Of a stretch of DNA of 11,644 bases, positions 1 to 6,174 are shown in pieces. The translations under genes were made by a program, and so were the position numbers. Source of the DNA: DATEDA01 sp963789885 (lineage in GTDB: Bacteria; Pseudomonadota; Gammaproteobacteria; Burkholderiales; SG8-39); the NCBI GenBank assembly GCA_963789885.1, contig CAWBNB010000060.1, positions 1 through 11,644 of the forward strand, written 5' to 3'. Position 1 is the stretch's first letter. Each line of letters opens with the position of its first letter. The notes beneath the pieces were generated by a model. It saw only the letters and a program-made list of their open reading frames with translations. It had not been told where the DNA came from and made no database searches.

Positions 1-308
1 GTCGGATGCAATTTGATCCATCTGATGCCTCTGTCCGGCGATAGCCCCGAGGGCAACCAAAGTGCACGCGGGATATGCCGCGACCGCGTGAACGGCGTCA
101 CGCTCGGCAGGAATTCTTGCCGTCTGCTTGTGGACGTGGGGACCTGTCTCGACCTCGACGCCCCGGGGCGTTCCAGCGAGAACTACGCCACGCACGCGAC
201 GTGACTTCCTTCCCGCGTGCAACGGTTTTTCACGGTGGTCCAGAAGCTGCTAGTGCTCGGGTGTTCACTCATTTGCGCAGTAGCTGAGGGAAACGTCTGG
301 GAGAAAAC
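1..308. other. Gene-free left edge, no supported feature
   Basis: No convincing gene lies here. Short open frames of about 60-70 codons exist on the plus strand, but they overlap one another in different frames, lack clear ribosome-binding sites and resemble no family I know. The stretch is less GC-rich than the catabolic cluster further right. It probably contains the promoter for the small gene that starts at 309, but I see no clear -35/-10 pair. No tRNA, repeat array or insertion-sequence end was recognised. Confidence 0.5.
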
Positions 309-536
309 ATGAAAAGGCCAACTGAACGCAACAGCGATGACAATCGACCCGCACTCGAGCTTCTTGCTGCCGCACCAATCGAGCGGCTCGAAGAGATCGT
401 CGCGCGGCTCAAGACAAAACGGCCGGCAGCGGAGATCTGCGACGCGCTGATGAAGCTAATCGCCCTCGCGCCGCTTTGCGAGTTTCAAATGCTGCGGGAC
501 ATCTACCGCAGACACTGTGTGCCGGTGTGTAAGTAG
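309..536 (+). CDS. Small hypothetical protein, 75 aa
   Basis: I do not recognise this protein. It starts at an ATG preceded by a good Shine-Dalgarno-like GGGAG (about 300-304), which supports translation. The first 20 residues are polar and probably disordered. Residues about 20-62 have the heptad-like pattern of two amphipathic helices rich in Leu, Ala, Glu and Arg, and the C-terminus carries two Cys (C70, C74). There is no signal peptide or membrane segment. The stop is followed almost at once by the probable DUF1488 gene, so the two are likely co-transcribed. Third codon positions are mixed (aaa, act, gat, aat and cta are used), unlike the almost uniformly G/C-ending genes right of 1740. 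A small helical protein, possibly regulatory or part of a mobile or accessory region, is all that can be said. Confidence 0.6.
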   Translation: MKRPTERNSDDNRPALELLAAAPIERLEEIVARLKTKRPAAEICDALMKLIALAPLCEFQMLRDIYRRHCVPVCK

Positions 537-547
537 GGGTGCTGACA

Positions 548-868
548 GTGCAAATGAACGTGACGTTTGAGGCCAGACGCGCCTATGTCGCGCCCCGAAA
601 GAGCGTTCTATTCTTCGCGGTGCTCGGGGAGCGAAGACTGCGTTGCTACGTCCAGGAAGCTGCTCTCCTTGGACGCCAAAATTCCCCGCGAGACGCGAGA
701 GAAGCCTACGAGCACTGCCTGTCCGTCTACGATCGAGACAAGGACCTGATTCAGGCGGCAGCGAGGCGGCTTATCGAAGCCAACCTACTGGAACGCGACG
801 GGGCGGTAATCGTATCGAGTTTCGTGTTTGCTCTAGATGAGACGAACAAGACCCGTTCCACCGTCTGA
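548..868 (+). CDS. Probable DUF1488-family protein
   Basis: This is a protein of about 106 aa whose layout matches the small proteobacterial DUF1488 family. It opens with a 'VTF' strand and an aromatic Tyr, continues with a strand pair (SVLFFAVLGERRLRCYV), then a helix ending in a 'YDRDKDLIQAAARRL' segment, and closes with a 'VIVSSFVF' strand. The family has no established biochemical function. Several starts are possible. GTG at 539 abuts the AGGGG at 535-539, GTG at 548 is 8 nt downstream of it, and ATG at 554 is further away. I chose 548 on spacing. The gene begins directly after the stop of the 75-aa gene, suggesting one transcript. Codon usage is less GC-biased than in the catabolic cluster. 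The family call is from memory of the sequence pattern and is moderately sure. Confidence 0.6.
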   Translation: MQMNVTFEARRAYVAPRKSVLFFAVLGERRLRCYVQEAALLGRQNSPRDAREAYEHCLSVYDRDKDLIQAAARRLIEANLLERDGAVIVSSFVFALDETNKTRSTV

Positions 869-921
869 TTGTCGTAGGGTCGCAACGTTTCAGGCTGGAA
901 CCTCCGTTAGCGAGAAAAGCT

Positions 922-1233
922 GTGAGCACCAGTTCAGAGTTACAGGTCGCGACAGACGTTGAGCGACAACTTTGTACGCTCCTCCTGAGCGCGCCGAACC
1001 TCTCCGAGTTGCCGATCACGCCCTTGCGAGGTGTTGGTGATCTGGTGCGGCTGGAGATAGCGCTCCAGCGTTTCGCCGAAATCCATCGCTCCAAACGCAG
1101 CAAGATGCTGATTGGCAAGGTTCGAAGAATTCTCGGGGTGGCGCGCGTTCGGCTGCGAATAGCGCCTGCAATCGAGAGTTCCGAATCGCGAGACGAGGAG
1201 TCTCGATTCCTCGATACTCAGCCGGCCGCTTAG
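922..1233 (+). CDS. Hypothetical protein, 103 aa
   Basis: I do not recognise this protein. It starts with GTG, and upstream there is only a weak purine-rich stretch (GCGAGAAAAG at about 910-919). The predicted protein has a helical, Leu-rich first part (residues about 8-52), a basic central part rich in Arg and Lys (about 55-80) and a polar acidic tail with several Ser-Glu pairs. No Cys/His motif, signal peptide or transmembrane segment is visible. It follows the DUF1488-like gene by about 50 bases on the same strand and shares its mixed codon usage. Overlapping open frames on the opposite strand are less protein-like. It is plausibly real, but could be a chance open frame. Confidence 0.4.
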   Translation: MSTSSELQVATDVERQLCTLLLSAPNLSELPITPLRGVGDLVRLEIALQRFAEIHRSKRSKMLIGKVRRILGVARVRLRIAPAIESSESRDEESRFLDTQPAA

Positions 1234-1375
1234 ATTGGGGCGGCATCGACTCGGCGTCGTCGGGAGCGCCGATTCGCCGCCGGCTGAGGCCAGGCAGTGA
1301 CCTTTCCCACGGCCACCACTCAACCCACGTGAATATTCACGGCCTGAAGCAGCGGGATCTCGCTAGTCTGCATAC

Positions 1376-1657
1376 ATGGCTAACCACCGCGCCGGAAATT
1401 CGATGAGGAAGGCTGAGGAGCGATCGTCCGTATACGTCGTGTACCCAGCCGCGCTGCTCGACGGATGGGAAGTCGTGAAAGAGCACGAAGATAGGCCCAT
1501 GTCCTTCGGCACACGAGAAGAAGCCACCGCCTACGCGAGAGCTCAGGCCGTCATGGATGGTGGAGCACTCGTCAAGCTAGAGGATTGGTACGGCAATACG
1601 GAAAGTGTCTGGGAAGCACACCCGCAAACAGGTCGCCTCGCACTGCCCACGTCTTGA
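1376..1657 (+). CDS. Small DUF2188-like protein, 93 aa
   Basis: The central part (residues about 19-80) resembles the DUF2188 fold. It has a short strand (YVVYPA), a Gly-Trp-Glu-Val-Val 'read-out' strand, a charged turn, then a 'F-x-T-R-E-E-A-T-A-Y-A-R' helix, 'DGGALVKLED' and a closing strand after 'YGN'. Such proteins are about 60-90 aa long and of unknown function. The resemblance is in pattern only and I rate it moderate. The ATG at 1376 has no clear ribosome-binding site. An internal ATG at 1403 (residue 10) has GGAA about 7 nt upstream and would still keep the whole domain. The gene stands alone, about 140 bases after the preceding gene and facing the minus-strand monooxygenase gene. 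Base composition matches the left part of the window. Confidence 0.55.
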   Translation: MANHRAGNSMRKAEERSSVYVVYPAALLDGWEVVKEHEDRPMSFGTREEATAYARAQAVMDGGALVKLEDWYGNTESVWEAHPQTGRLALPTS

Positions 1658-1738
1658 GGCGCCCTACCTGATCAGCCAGCTCGCGTAGCTTCTTCGCGAT
1701 CTCGGTAGCCTCCTCGCCCATCGGTTCCGCGGAAGCGG

Positions 1739-2047
1739 TCACGTCGGCGAGAGGATGTGGATCACGCGGCTCGCGATCATCTCCTTCGTCTTCGCCCCGT
1801 AGGCCGCCATGTGGGGCGCCGCGGCATGGGTCTTCAGCGCATCCATGCTCTCCCACTTTTCCACGACGATGAAGGTGTCCGGCCCGTAGCGCGTCTGGAT
1901 GCTCAACCCATTCTCGGCGTCGATCGCGGCGCCGTACTCGATGCACCCCTTCTCGGCTCTGACCGCCGGGACGTTCGCACGGAACGCCTGCAGGATCGAA
2001 TCGCGCATGCCGGGCTTGGCGGTGATGACGGCGAGAACGTGGACCAT
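1739..2047 (-). CDS. Antibiotic biosynthesis monooxygenase (ABM/YgiN-type) protein
   Basis: This 102-aa protein has the ferredoxin-like ABM fold. A first strand (VHVLAVITAKPG) is followed by a helix, then the typical 'EKGCIEYGAAID' segment (residues 32-43), a long strand ending in 'FIVVEKW' (59-65), a 'S-M-D-A-L-K-T-H' helix and the conserved His-rich turn (H74, H79). Members are single-domain dimeric proteins. Characterised ones oxidise quinols or polyketides without a cofactor, and others act as isomerases or have no known substrate. The start ATG has AGGAG about 9 nt upstream. It is divergent from the CoA-transferase gene, sharing 165 bp, which suggests a role beside the cluster, for example on a quinone or aromatic intermediate. 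The substrate cannot be assigned. The upstream in-frame open reading continues for over 1 kb, but this is antisense to the CoA-transferase gene. Confidence 0.85.
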   Translation of the reverse strand: MVHVLAVITAKPGMRDSILQAFRANVPAVRAEKGCIEYGAAIDAENGLSIQTRYGPDTFIVVEKWESMDALKTHAAAPHMAAYGAKTKEMIASRVIHILSPT

Positions 2048-2212
2048 TGCGGTGAGCTCCTGTCGAAGGGTGGGCGATGGACCGCGGATGGTACCGCCGC
2101 GCGGGCGTCGCGGTGGTTCTTGCGCGGCAGCGCGTAGATTAGGCTGGTCCCGCAAAATGGGCGCGTCGTCGGCCGGGGAAGACGGGCCGCTACCGGCCGC
2201 AGGAGGTAACGG
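2048..2212. promoter_or_regulatory. Divergent intergenic region, monooxygenase / CoA-transferase
   Basis: This 165-bp stretch separates two divergent starts and must contain the promoters for both unless read-through occurs. It includes an A/T-richer patch around 2135-2157 with a TAGATT hexamer (2135-2140) that could be a -10 for the plus strand, but no good -35 is found at 16-18 nt. The plus-strand gene has a near-perfect Shine-Dalgarno AGGAGG at 2201-2206, 6 nt before its ATG. No operator-like palindrome was convincing. Confidence 0.45.
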
Positions 2213-3460
2213 ATGGCATTGAAGCAACGGGACTACGCACCGAACGCGCGGGGGACGCTGGCGGGCGTGCGCGCCCTCGATCTGTCGCGCCTCTTCGCCG
2301 GCAACGTACTCACGCAGATCCTCGGCGACTTCGGCGCGGAGGTGATCAAGGTCGAGCCGCCGGCGGGCGACACCCTGCGCGCGTGGCGCACCAAGGACAT
2401 CCAGACTCACTGGAAGATCTACTCGCGGAACAAGAAGAGCCTCTGCCTCGAGCTCCGCAGGCCCGAAGCGCGCAAGCTGCTGCTCGACCTGGTGCCGTCC
2501 GCCGCGATGTTCCTCGAGAGCTTCCGCCCCGGCACGCTGGAGAAGATGGGGCTCGGGCCCGAGACCCTGCTCGAGCGGAACCCGAAGCTCGTGATCGTGC
2601 GCATCTCCGGCTTCGGCCAGGACGGGCCCTACAAACGCCGTCCCGGCTTCGGAACGCTGATCGAAGGGATGTCGGGCTTTGCGGCGATCAACGGGTTCGC
2701 CGATCGCGAGCCGGTGCTGCCGCCGATGTACCTCGCCGACGCCGTCGCGGGGATCTACGGCGCTTCGGCGGCGATGATCGCGCTCCGTGAGGTCGAGCAG
2801 AACCGCGGCCGCGGACAGGTGATCGACCTCCCGCTGCTCGATCCGCTCTTCGCGATCATGAGCCCGCAGGCGGCGAACTACCGGCTCACCGGCAAGGTGA
2901 AGCCGCGCACCGGCAGCCGCTCGACCAACACCGCACCGCGGAACGCGTACCGCTGCAAGGACGGCAAGTTCGTCGGGCTCTCGGCGTCGACGCAGAAGAT
3001 GGCCGAGCGCCTGTTCCGGACGATCGGCCGGCCGGATCTCGTCGAGGATCCGCGCTACCGGACGAACGCCGACCGCCTGGCGCGCGCCGACGAGCTCGAC
3101 GCGATCATCGGCGCGTTCATCGCCGAGCGCACGCAGGCCGAGAACGTCGCGTTCTTCGAGCAGGCCGAGGTCACGATCGGGCCGATCTACGACGTCACGC
3201 AGATCGTCGAAGACCCGCACGTGATCGAGCGCGAGCTCGTTGCCGACTATCCGGATCCCGACATGGGCACGCTGCCGATGCACCACGTCGTGCCGCGGCT
3301 CTCCGGGACGCCCGGTTCGATCCGGACGCCCGCGCCGCACCTCGGCGAGCACAACCGCGCGCTGCTCCGCGAAGTCGGCGTGGACGAGGCGGCGTATGCG
3401 AAGCTCGTCGCCGCCGGCATCGCGTGCGAGGGCGAGCCGGCGAAGGAAGAGGAGGAATGA
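2213..3460 (+). CDS. CaiB/BaiF family III CoA-transferase
   Basis: Family III CoA-transferases move CoA from one acyl-CoA (often succinyl-, formyl- or oxalyl-CoA) to a free carboxylate in the cytoplasm. This 415-aa protein has the normal family length. The N-terminal Rossmann part reads 'LAGVRALDLSRLFAG' followed by 'LGDFGAEVIKVEPP' (residues about 16-50), with 'ESFRPG' (102-107) and 'ISGFGQDGPY' (131-140). Asp176 in 'YLADAVAG' sits where the catalytic aspartate of formyl-CoA transferase lies, followed by 'RGRGQVIDLPLLD'. The start is certain from the AGGAGG 6 nt upstream. The next gene, a CitE-like lyase, begins 2 nt after its stop, so the pair probably activates and then cleaves one substrate, as with succinyl-CoA-dependent citramalate or itaconate transferases. 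The substrate is inferred only by this context. The C-terminal Lys-Glu-Glu-Glu-Glu run is encoded by the Shine-Dalgarno region of the next gene. Confidence 0.93.
   Translation: MALKQRDYAPNARGTLAGVRALDLSRLFAGNVLTQILGDFGAEVIKVEPPAGDTLRAWRTKDIQTHWKIYSRNKKSLCLELRRPEARKLLLDLVPSAAMFLESFRPGTLEKMGLGPETLLERNPKLVIVRISGFGQDGPYKRRPGFGTLIEGMSGFAAINGFADREPVLPPMYLADAVAGIYGASAAMIALREVEQNRGRGQVIDLPLLDPLFAIMSPQAANYRLTGKVKPRTGSRSTNTAPRNAYRCKDGKFVGLSASTQKMAERLFRTIGRPDLVEDPRYRTNADRLARADELDAIIGAFIAERTQAENVAFFEQAEVTIGPIYDVTQIVEDPHVIERELVADYPDPDMGTLPMHHVVPRLSGTPGSIRTPAPHLGEHNRALLREVGVDEAAYAKLVAAGIACEGEPAKEEEE
3451..3455 (+). promoter_or_regulatory. Ribosome-binding site that sets the lyase start
   Basis: A GGAGG lies inside the last codons of the CoA-transferase gene. 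The ATG at 3457 overlaps the upstream stop but is only 1 nt from this motif, too close to be used. The in-frame ATG at 3463 lies at the ideal 7-nt spacing. I therefore place the lyase start at 3463. Confidence 0.7.
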
Positions 3461-3462
3461 GC

Positions 3463-4341
3463 ATGTCTGCGCTGGTCATGCGGAGCAAGCTGTTCGTGCC
3501 GGGATCGCGGCCGGAGCTCTTCGCCAAGGCGATGGCCGGCGAGGCCGACGCGCTGTCGATCGACCTCGAGGACGCCGTCGACGAGAGCCGGAAACGCGAG
3601 GCGCGCGTGGCGGTAAGGGAATTCCTGCGCTCGCTTCCCGCGGACAAGTCAAAGACGATCATCGTCCGGGTGAACGGCATCGCCACCGAGCACTTCGAGG
3701 CCGACGTCGAAGCGATCGCCGGCCCGGGGCTCGACCTCATCAACGTGCCGATGACCGAGACCGGCGAGGACGTGCGCAAGGCAGCCACGGTCATCGCGCG
3801 CATCGAGAAGGCGAAGGGCATCGCACAGCCGATCGGCATCCTCGCGAACGTCGAGACCGCGAAGGCCTTCCGTCTCGCCGCCGAGATCGCGGGCGGAGAC
3901 AAGCGCGTTGCCGGCCTGCAGCTCGGCTTCGGCGACCTCCTCGAACCGCTGGGGATCGACCGCTACGATCCGGCGGTGATCCTGCAGTTCCAGCTCGGCG
4001 TGCGCCTGGCCGCGGGCGAAGCGGGCGTCTTCGCCTACGACTCGGCGTTCGCCAACGTGAAGGACACCGAGGCGCTGCGGCGGGAAGCGGAGACCGCCCG
4101 CCGGCTCGGCTATCTGGGGAAGTCCGCGATCCATCCGAGCCAGGTCCCGATCATCAACGCCGTGTTCCGGCCGAGCGACGGGGAGATCGCACATTCGCTG
4201 CGCGTGGTCGCAGCGGCACGCGAGGCCGGCGCGAAAGGCGTCGGCGCCTACATGGTGGACGGCAAAATGGTGGACGCACCGTTCGTCGTCCGAGCAGAGG
4301 CGACCGTCGCGCTCGCCCGCAGGCTGGGGCTCGTCAAGTGA
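3463..4341 (+). CDS. HpcH/HpaI aldolase family, CitE-like acyl-CoA lyase
   Basis: This 292-aa protein belongs to the CitE/malyl-CoA lyase branch of the HpcH/HpaI family, Mg-dependent TIM barrels that cleave or form C-C bonds in CoA thioesters such as malyl-, methylmalyl- or citramalyl-CoA. Visible signatures are 'LFVPGS' (10-15), 'SIDLEDAVDESRK' (32-44), 'IIVRVNG' with Arg69, 'ANVETAKAF' with Glu131, 'LGFGDLLEPLG' with Asp158 (Glu131 and Asp158 being the likely Mg ligands), 'AYDSAF' (191-196) and 'GKSAIHPSQV' (219-228), which is diagnostic for the family. The length is typical for stand-alone CitE-like enzymes, with no citrate lyase alpha or gamma subunits nearby. That argues for a free acyl-CoA lyase, not citrate lyase. 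It is translationally linked to the preceding CoA-transferase, which would supply its substrate. Exact substrate unknown. Confidence 0.92.
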   Translation: MSALVMRSKLFVPGSRPELFAKAMAGEADALSIDLEDAVDESRKREARVAVREFLRSLPADKSKTIIVRVNGIATEHFEADVEAIAGPGLDLINVPMTETGEDVRKAATVIARIEKAKGIAQPIGILANVETAKAFRLAAEIAGGDKRVAGLQLGFGDLLEPLGIDRYDPAVILQFQLGVRLAAGEAGVFAYDSAFANVKDTEALRREAETARRLGYLGKSAIHPSQVPIINAVFRPSDGEIAHSLRVVAAAREAGAKGVGAYMVDGKMVDAPFVVRAEATVALARRLGLVK

Positions 4342-4384
4342 GCGCGCGCTGGCCGCGGCGAGTGAGGTGTCGATTGACGCCGGA

Positions 4385-5200
4385 TCAGGCGGTCTCGAAG
4401 AGCTTCTCGGTCGTCGCCATCGCCATTCGTGCCACGACCTCGGGCGGCATCGCCGCGTAGTGGTCGTTGAAGATCTCGACCGAGTAGTCGCCGGCGTAGC
4501 CGGTGGCCTCGATCCGTCGCACGAACTCGGCGACCGGATGGACGCCCTGGCCGGGAAACAGCCGGTAGTGACGCGTCAGCTCGCGCGGCTCTAGGTTCGC
4601 ACGCGGCAGATCGGCGATCTCCACCAGGAAGATCCGCTCACCCGGGATCTCGGCCAGGCCGTCGAGCGGCAGGTCGCGCGCGAAGATGTGCGCCGAGTCG
4701 ACGTTCAGCCCGATCCGCTCGTGGCCGACCTCGCGGATGAGCCGCGCGGCGTCGCGGTAATCGCGGATCCAGGTCCCCCACGCCAGCGTTTCGTAGGCGA
4801 TGCGGATGTCGCGCGAGGTCGCGAGCTCGCCGAGCTTGCGCAGGTCGTCCACCAGGCGCGGCCGGTCGCCGCTCGCGCGCGGCGACGTGTTCGAGCACAT
4901 CACCAGCAGATCGACGCCGACGACGGCCATCTGGTCCATCAGCTGCCGGGCGCCGTCGAGCCGGCGCGGCATCTCCTCCGCCGGCATGCCCTCGTAATCG
5001 CGCAGCGCCTGGTAACACGAGATCCGCAGGCCGCTCCGCGCGAGGAGATCGAGCGCGACGTCCGGCCCGCCCGGGTCGTCGTAGAGGTCCCGCGGCCAGA
5101 ACTCCGTCGCCGCGAACCCCGCGCTCGCCATCGCCGCGAGCTTCGGCGGCAACCGGCCGGCGAACGTCAGCGTCGTGCAGCTCAGGCGCGCCCGGTTCAC
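4385..5200 (-). CDS. Sugar-phosphate isomerase/epimerase-type TIM barrel, resembles 3-dehydroshikimate dehydratase
   Basis: A 271-aa xylose-isomerase-like TIM barrel. Its sequence closely follows the N-terminal dehydratase domain of QuiC/QsuB-type 3-dehydroshikimate dehydratases, which make protocatechuate. Matching segments are 'ISCYQALRDYEGMP' (60-73), 'MCSNTSP' (101-107), 'YETLAWG' (136-142), 'NVDSAHIF' (166-173), 'HYRLFPGQG' (211-219) and 'VEIFNDHY' (241-248). Probable divalent-metal ligands are Glu137, Asp168, Glu194 and Glu242. Position 194 is, as I recall, usually Gln or His in the dehydratases, so the substrate may differ. There is no fused C-terminal dioxygenase-like domain. The GTG start at 5198-5200 overlaps the reductase stop in a GTGA, implying translational coupling as the last gene of the five-gene operon. 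Family placement is firm. The dehydroshikimate activity is a hypothesis, and a sugar or inositol epimerase/isomerase is the alternative. Confidence 0.85.
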   Translation of the reverse strand: MNRARLSCTTLTFAGRLPPKLAAMASAGFAATEFWPRDLYDDPGGPDVALDLLARSGLRISCYQALRDYEGMPAEEMPRRLDGARQLMDQMAVVGVDLLVMCSNTSPRASGDRPRLVDDLRKLGELATSRDIRIAYETLAWGTWIRDYRDAARLIREVGHERIGLNVDSAHIFARDLPLDGLAEIPGERIFLVEIADLPRANLEPRELTRHYRLFPGQGVHPVAEFVRRIEATGYAGDYSVEIFNDHYAAMPPEVVARMAMATTEKLFETA

Positions 5201-6147
5201 GATCCAGCCGCAGCCGTGATCCGGTCGATCTCGGCGAGATCGTCGGGGGTCAGCGCCCAGTTCGCGGCGGTCGCGTTCTGCTCGAGCTGCGCGGGCGTGC
5301 TCGCCCCGGCGATGATGCTCGAGACGCAGGGCCGCGAGGCGAGCCAGCTGAAGGCGAGCTCGAGGACGGTGTGCCCGCGCGCCGCACAGAAAGCATGCAG
5401 TCCCTCGACGATCGCCCAGTTCGCTTCGCTCAGGTGCCGGTCCTGGTACTGCCGGAAATCGGCGATCCGCGATCCCGCAGGCATCGGCGCATCGCGCCGG
5501 TACTTGCCGCTCAGCAGACCGCTCGCGAGCGGGAAGTAAGGCAGCAGGCCGAGGTCGTAAGCGTCGAGCGCCGGGATGAGGTCGCGCTCCGGCGCGCGGC
5601 TGACGAGACTGTATTCGTCCTGGGCGCAGACGAAGCGATGCAGCCCGAGATGGGTCGACGTCCACTGCGCCTCGACCACCCGCCACGCGGGCAGGTTGGA
5701 GCAGCCGATGGTGCGCACCTTCCCCTGCCGGATCAGGTCGTCCAGGGCGCGCAGGGTCTCCTCGATCGGCGTCACCGCGTCCGGCCGGTGAAGCATGTAG
5801 ACGTCGATGTAGTCGGTCCGGAGCCGCCGCAGGCTGGCTTCGACCGCGGTCATGACGTAGCGGCGTGACGTGTTCTTCTCGGTCACGCCCGGCGTCATCG
5901 ACACGCCGAACTTCGTGCACAGCACGACCCGCTTGCGGCGCTCGCCGAGGATCCGTCCGAGGTAGTCCTCCGATCCGCCGAGCTTGCCGTAGACGTCCGC
6001 AGTGTCGAAGAACGTGATGCCGAGGTCGATCGCCTTGTCGACGACCGCGCACGACGCCTCGAACCCGAGCCGCTCCGCGAAGTTGTTGCAGCCGAGCCCG
6101 ACGATCGAGACCTGGAGGTCGGATTTCCCGAGCGTGCGCTGCTTCAC
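5197..6147 (-). CDS. Aldo/keto reductase
   Basis: This 316-aa protein is a typical single-domain NADPH-dependent aldo/keto reductase of the cytoplasmic TIM-barrel superfamily, reducing aldehydes or ketones to alcohols. The start 'MKQRTLGKSDLQVS' is the usual family N-terminus. The catalytic tetrad is complete: Asp48 and Tyr53 in 'FFDTADVYG', Lys79 in 'LCTKFG' and His120 in 'YMLHRPD'. Further signatures are 'GKVRTIGCSN' and the C-terminal cofactor-binding 'SSIIAGASTPAQLEQN'. It begins with GTG 27 nt after the Bug receptor stop, with only a weak GGAAA upstream, and its stop overlaps the GTG of the TIM-barrel gene that follows. It most resembles the bacterial 'general stress/auxin-induced' AKR group, whose substrates are poorly defined. 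In this operon it may reduce an oxo intermediate (inference). Confidence 0.93.
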   Translation of the reverse strand: MKQRTLGKSDLQVSIVGLGCNNFAERLGFEASCAVVDKAIDLGITFFDTADVYGKLGGSEDYLGRILGERRKRVVLCTKFGVSMTPGVTEKNTSRRYVMTAVEASLRRLRTDYIDVYMLHRPDAVTPIEETLRALDDLIRQGKVRTIGCSNLPAWRVVEAQWTSTHLGLHRFVCAQDEYSLVSRAPERDLIPALDAYDLGLLPYFPLASGLLSGKYRRDAPMPAGSRIADFRQYQDRHLSEANWAIVEGLHAFCAARGHTVLELAFSWLASRPCVSSIIAGASTPAQLEQNATAANWALTPDDLAEIDRITAAAGS

Positions 6148-6174
6148 CGCGGGTTTCCGGAGGACTTCGCGCGG

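Noticed and set aside
940..1323. 127-codon minus-strand frame opposite the 103-aa gene
   Set aside because: It has no family resemblance, and the neighbouring small genes are all on the plus strand. It cannot be excluded fully, since the 103-aa gene itself is uncertain.
1631..1664. Stem-loop CGCCTC/GAGGCG around the stop of the DUF2188-like gene as a terminator
   Set aside because: The stem is short, the loop is 16 nt and no T-run follows, so it does not look like a Rho-independent terminator.
2048..3352. Open frame on the minus strand continuing upstream of the monooxygenase for more than 400 codons
   Set aside because: It is antisense to a clear CoA-transferase gene, is rich in Arg, Ala, Gly and Asp as expected from GC-rich antisense frames, and matches no family. 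The monooxygenase has its own ATG and ribosome-binding site at 2047.
4342..4384. Terminator between the convergent lyase and TIM-barrel genes
   Set aside because: The 43-bp gap is GC-rich with only short self-complementary stretches and no T-run. Nothing distinct is visible.
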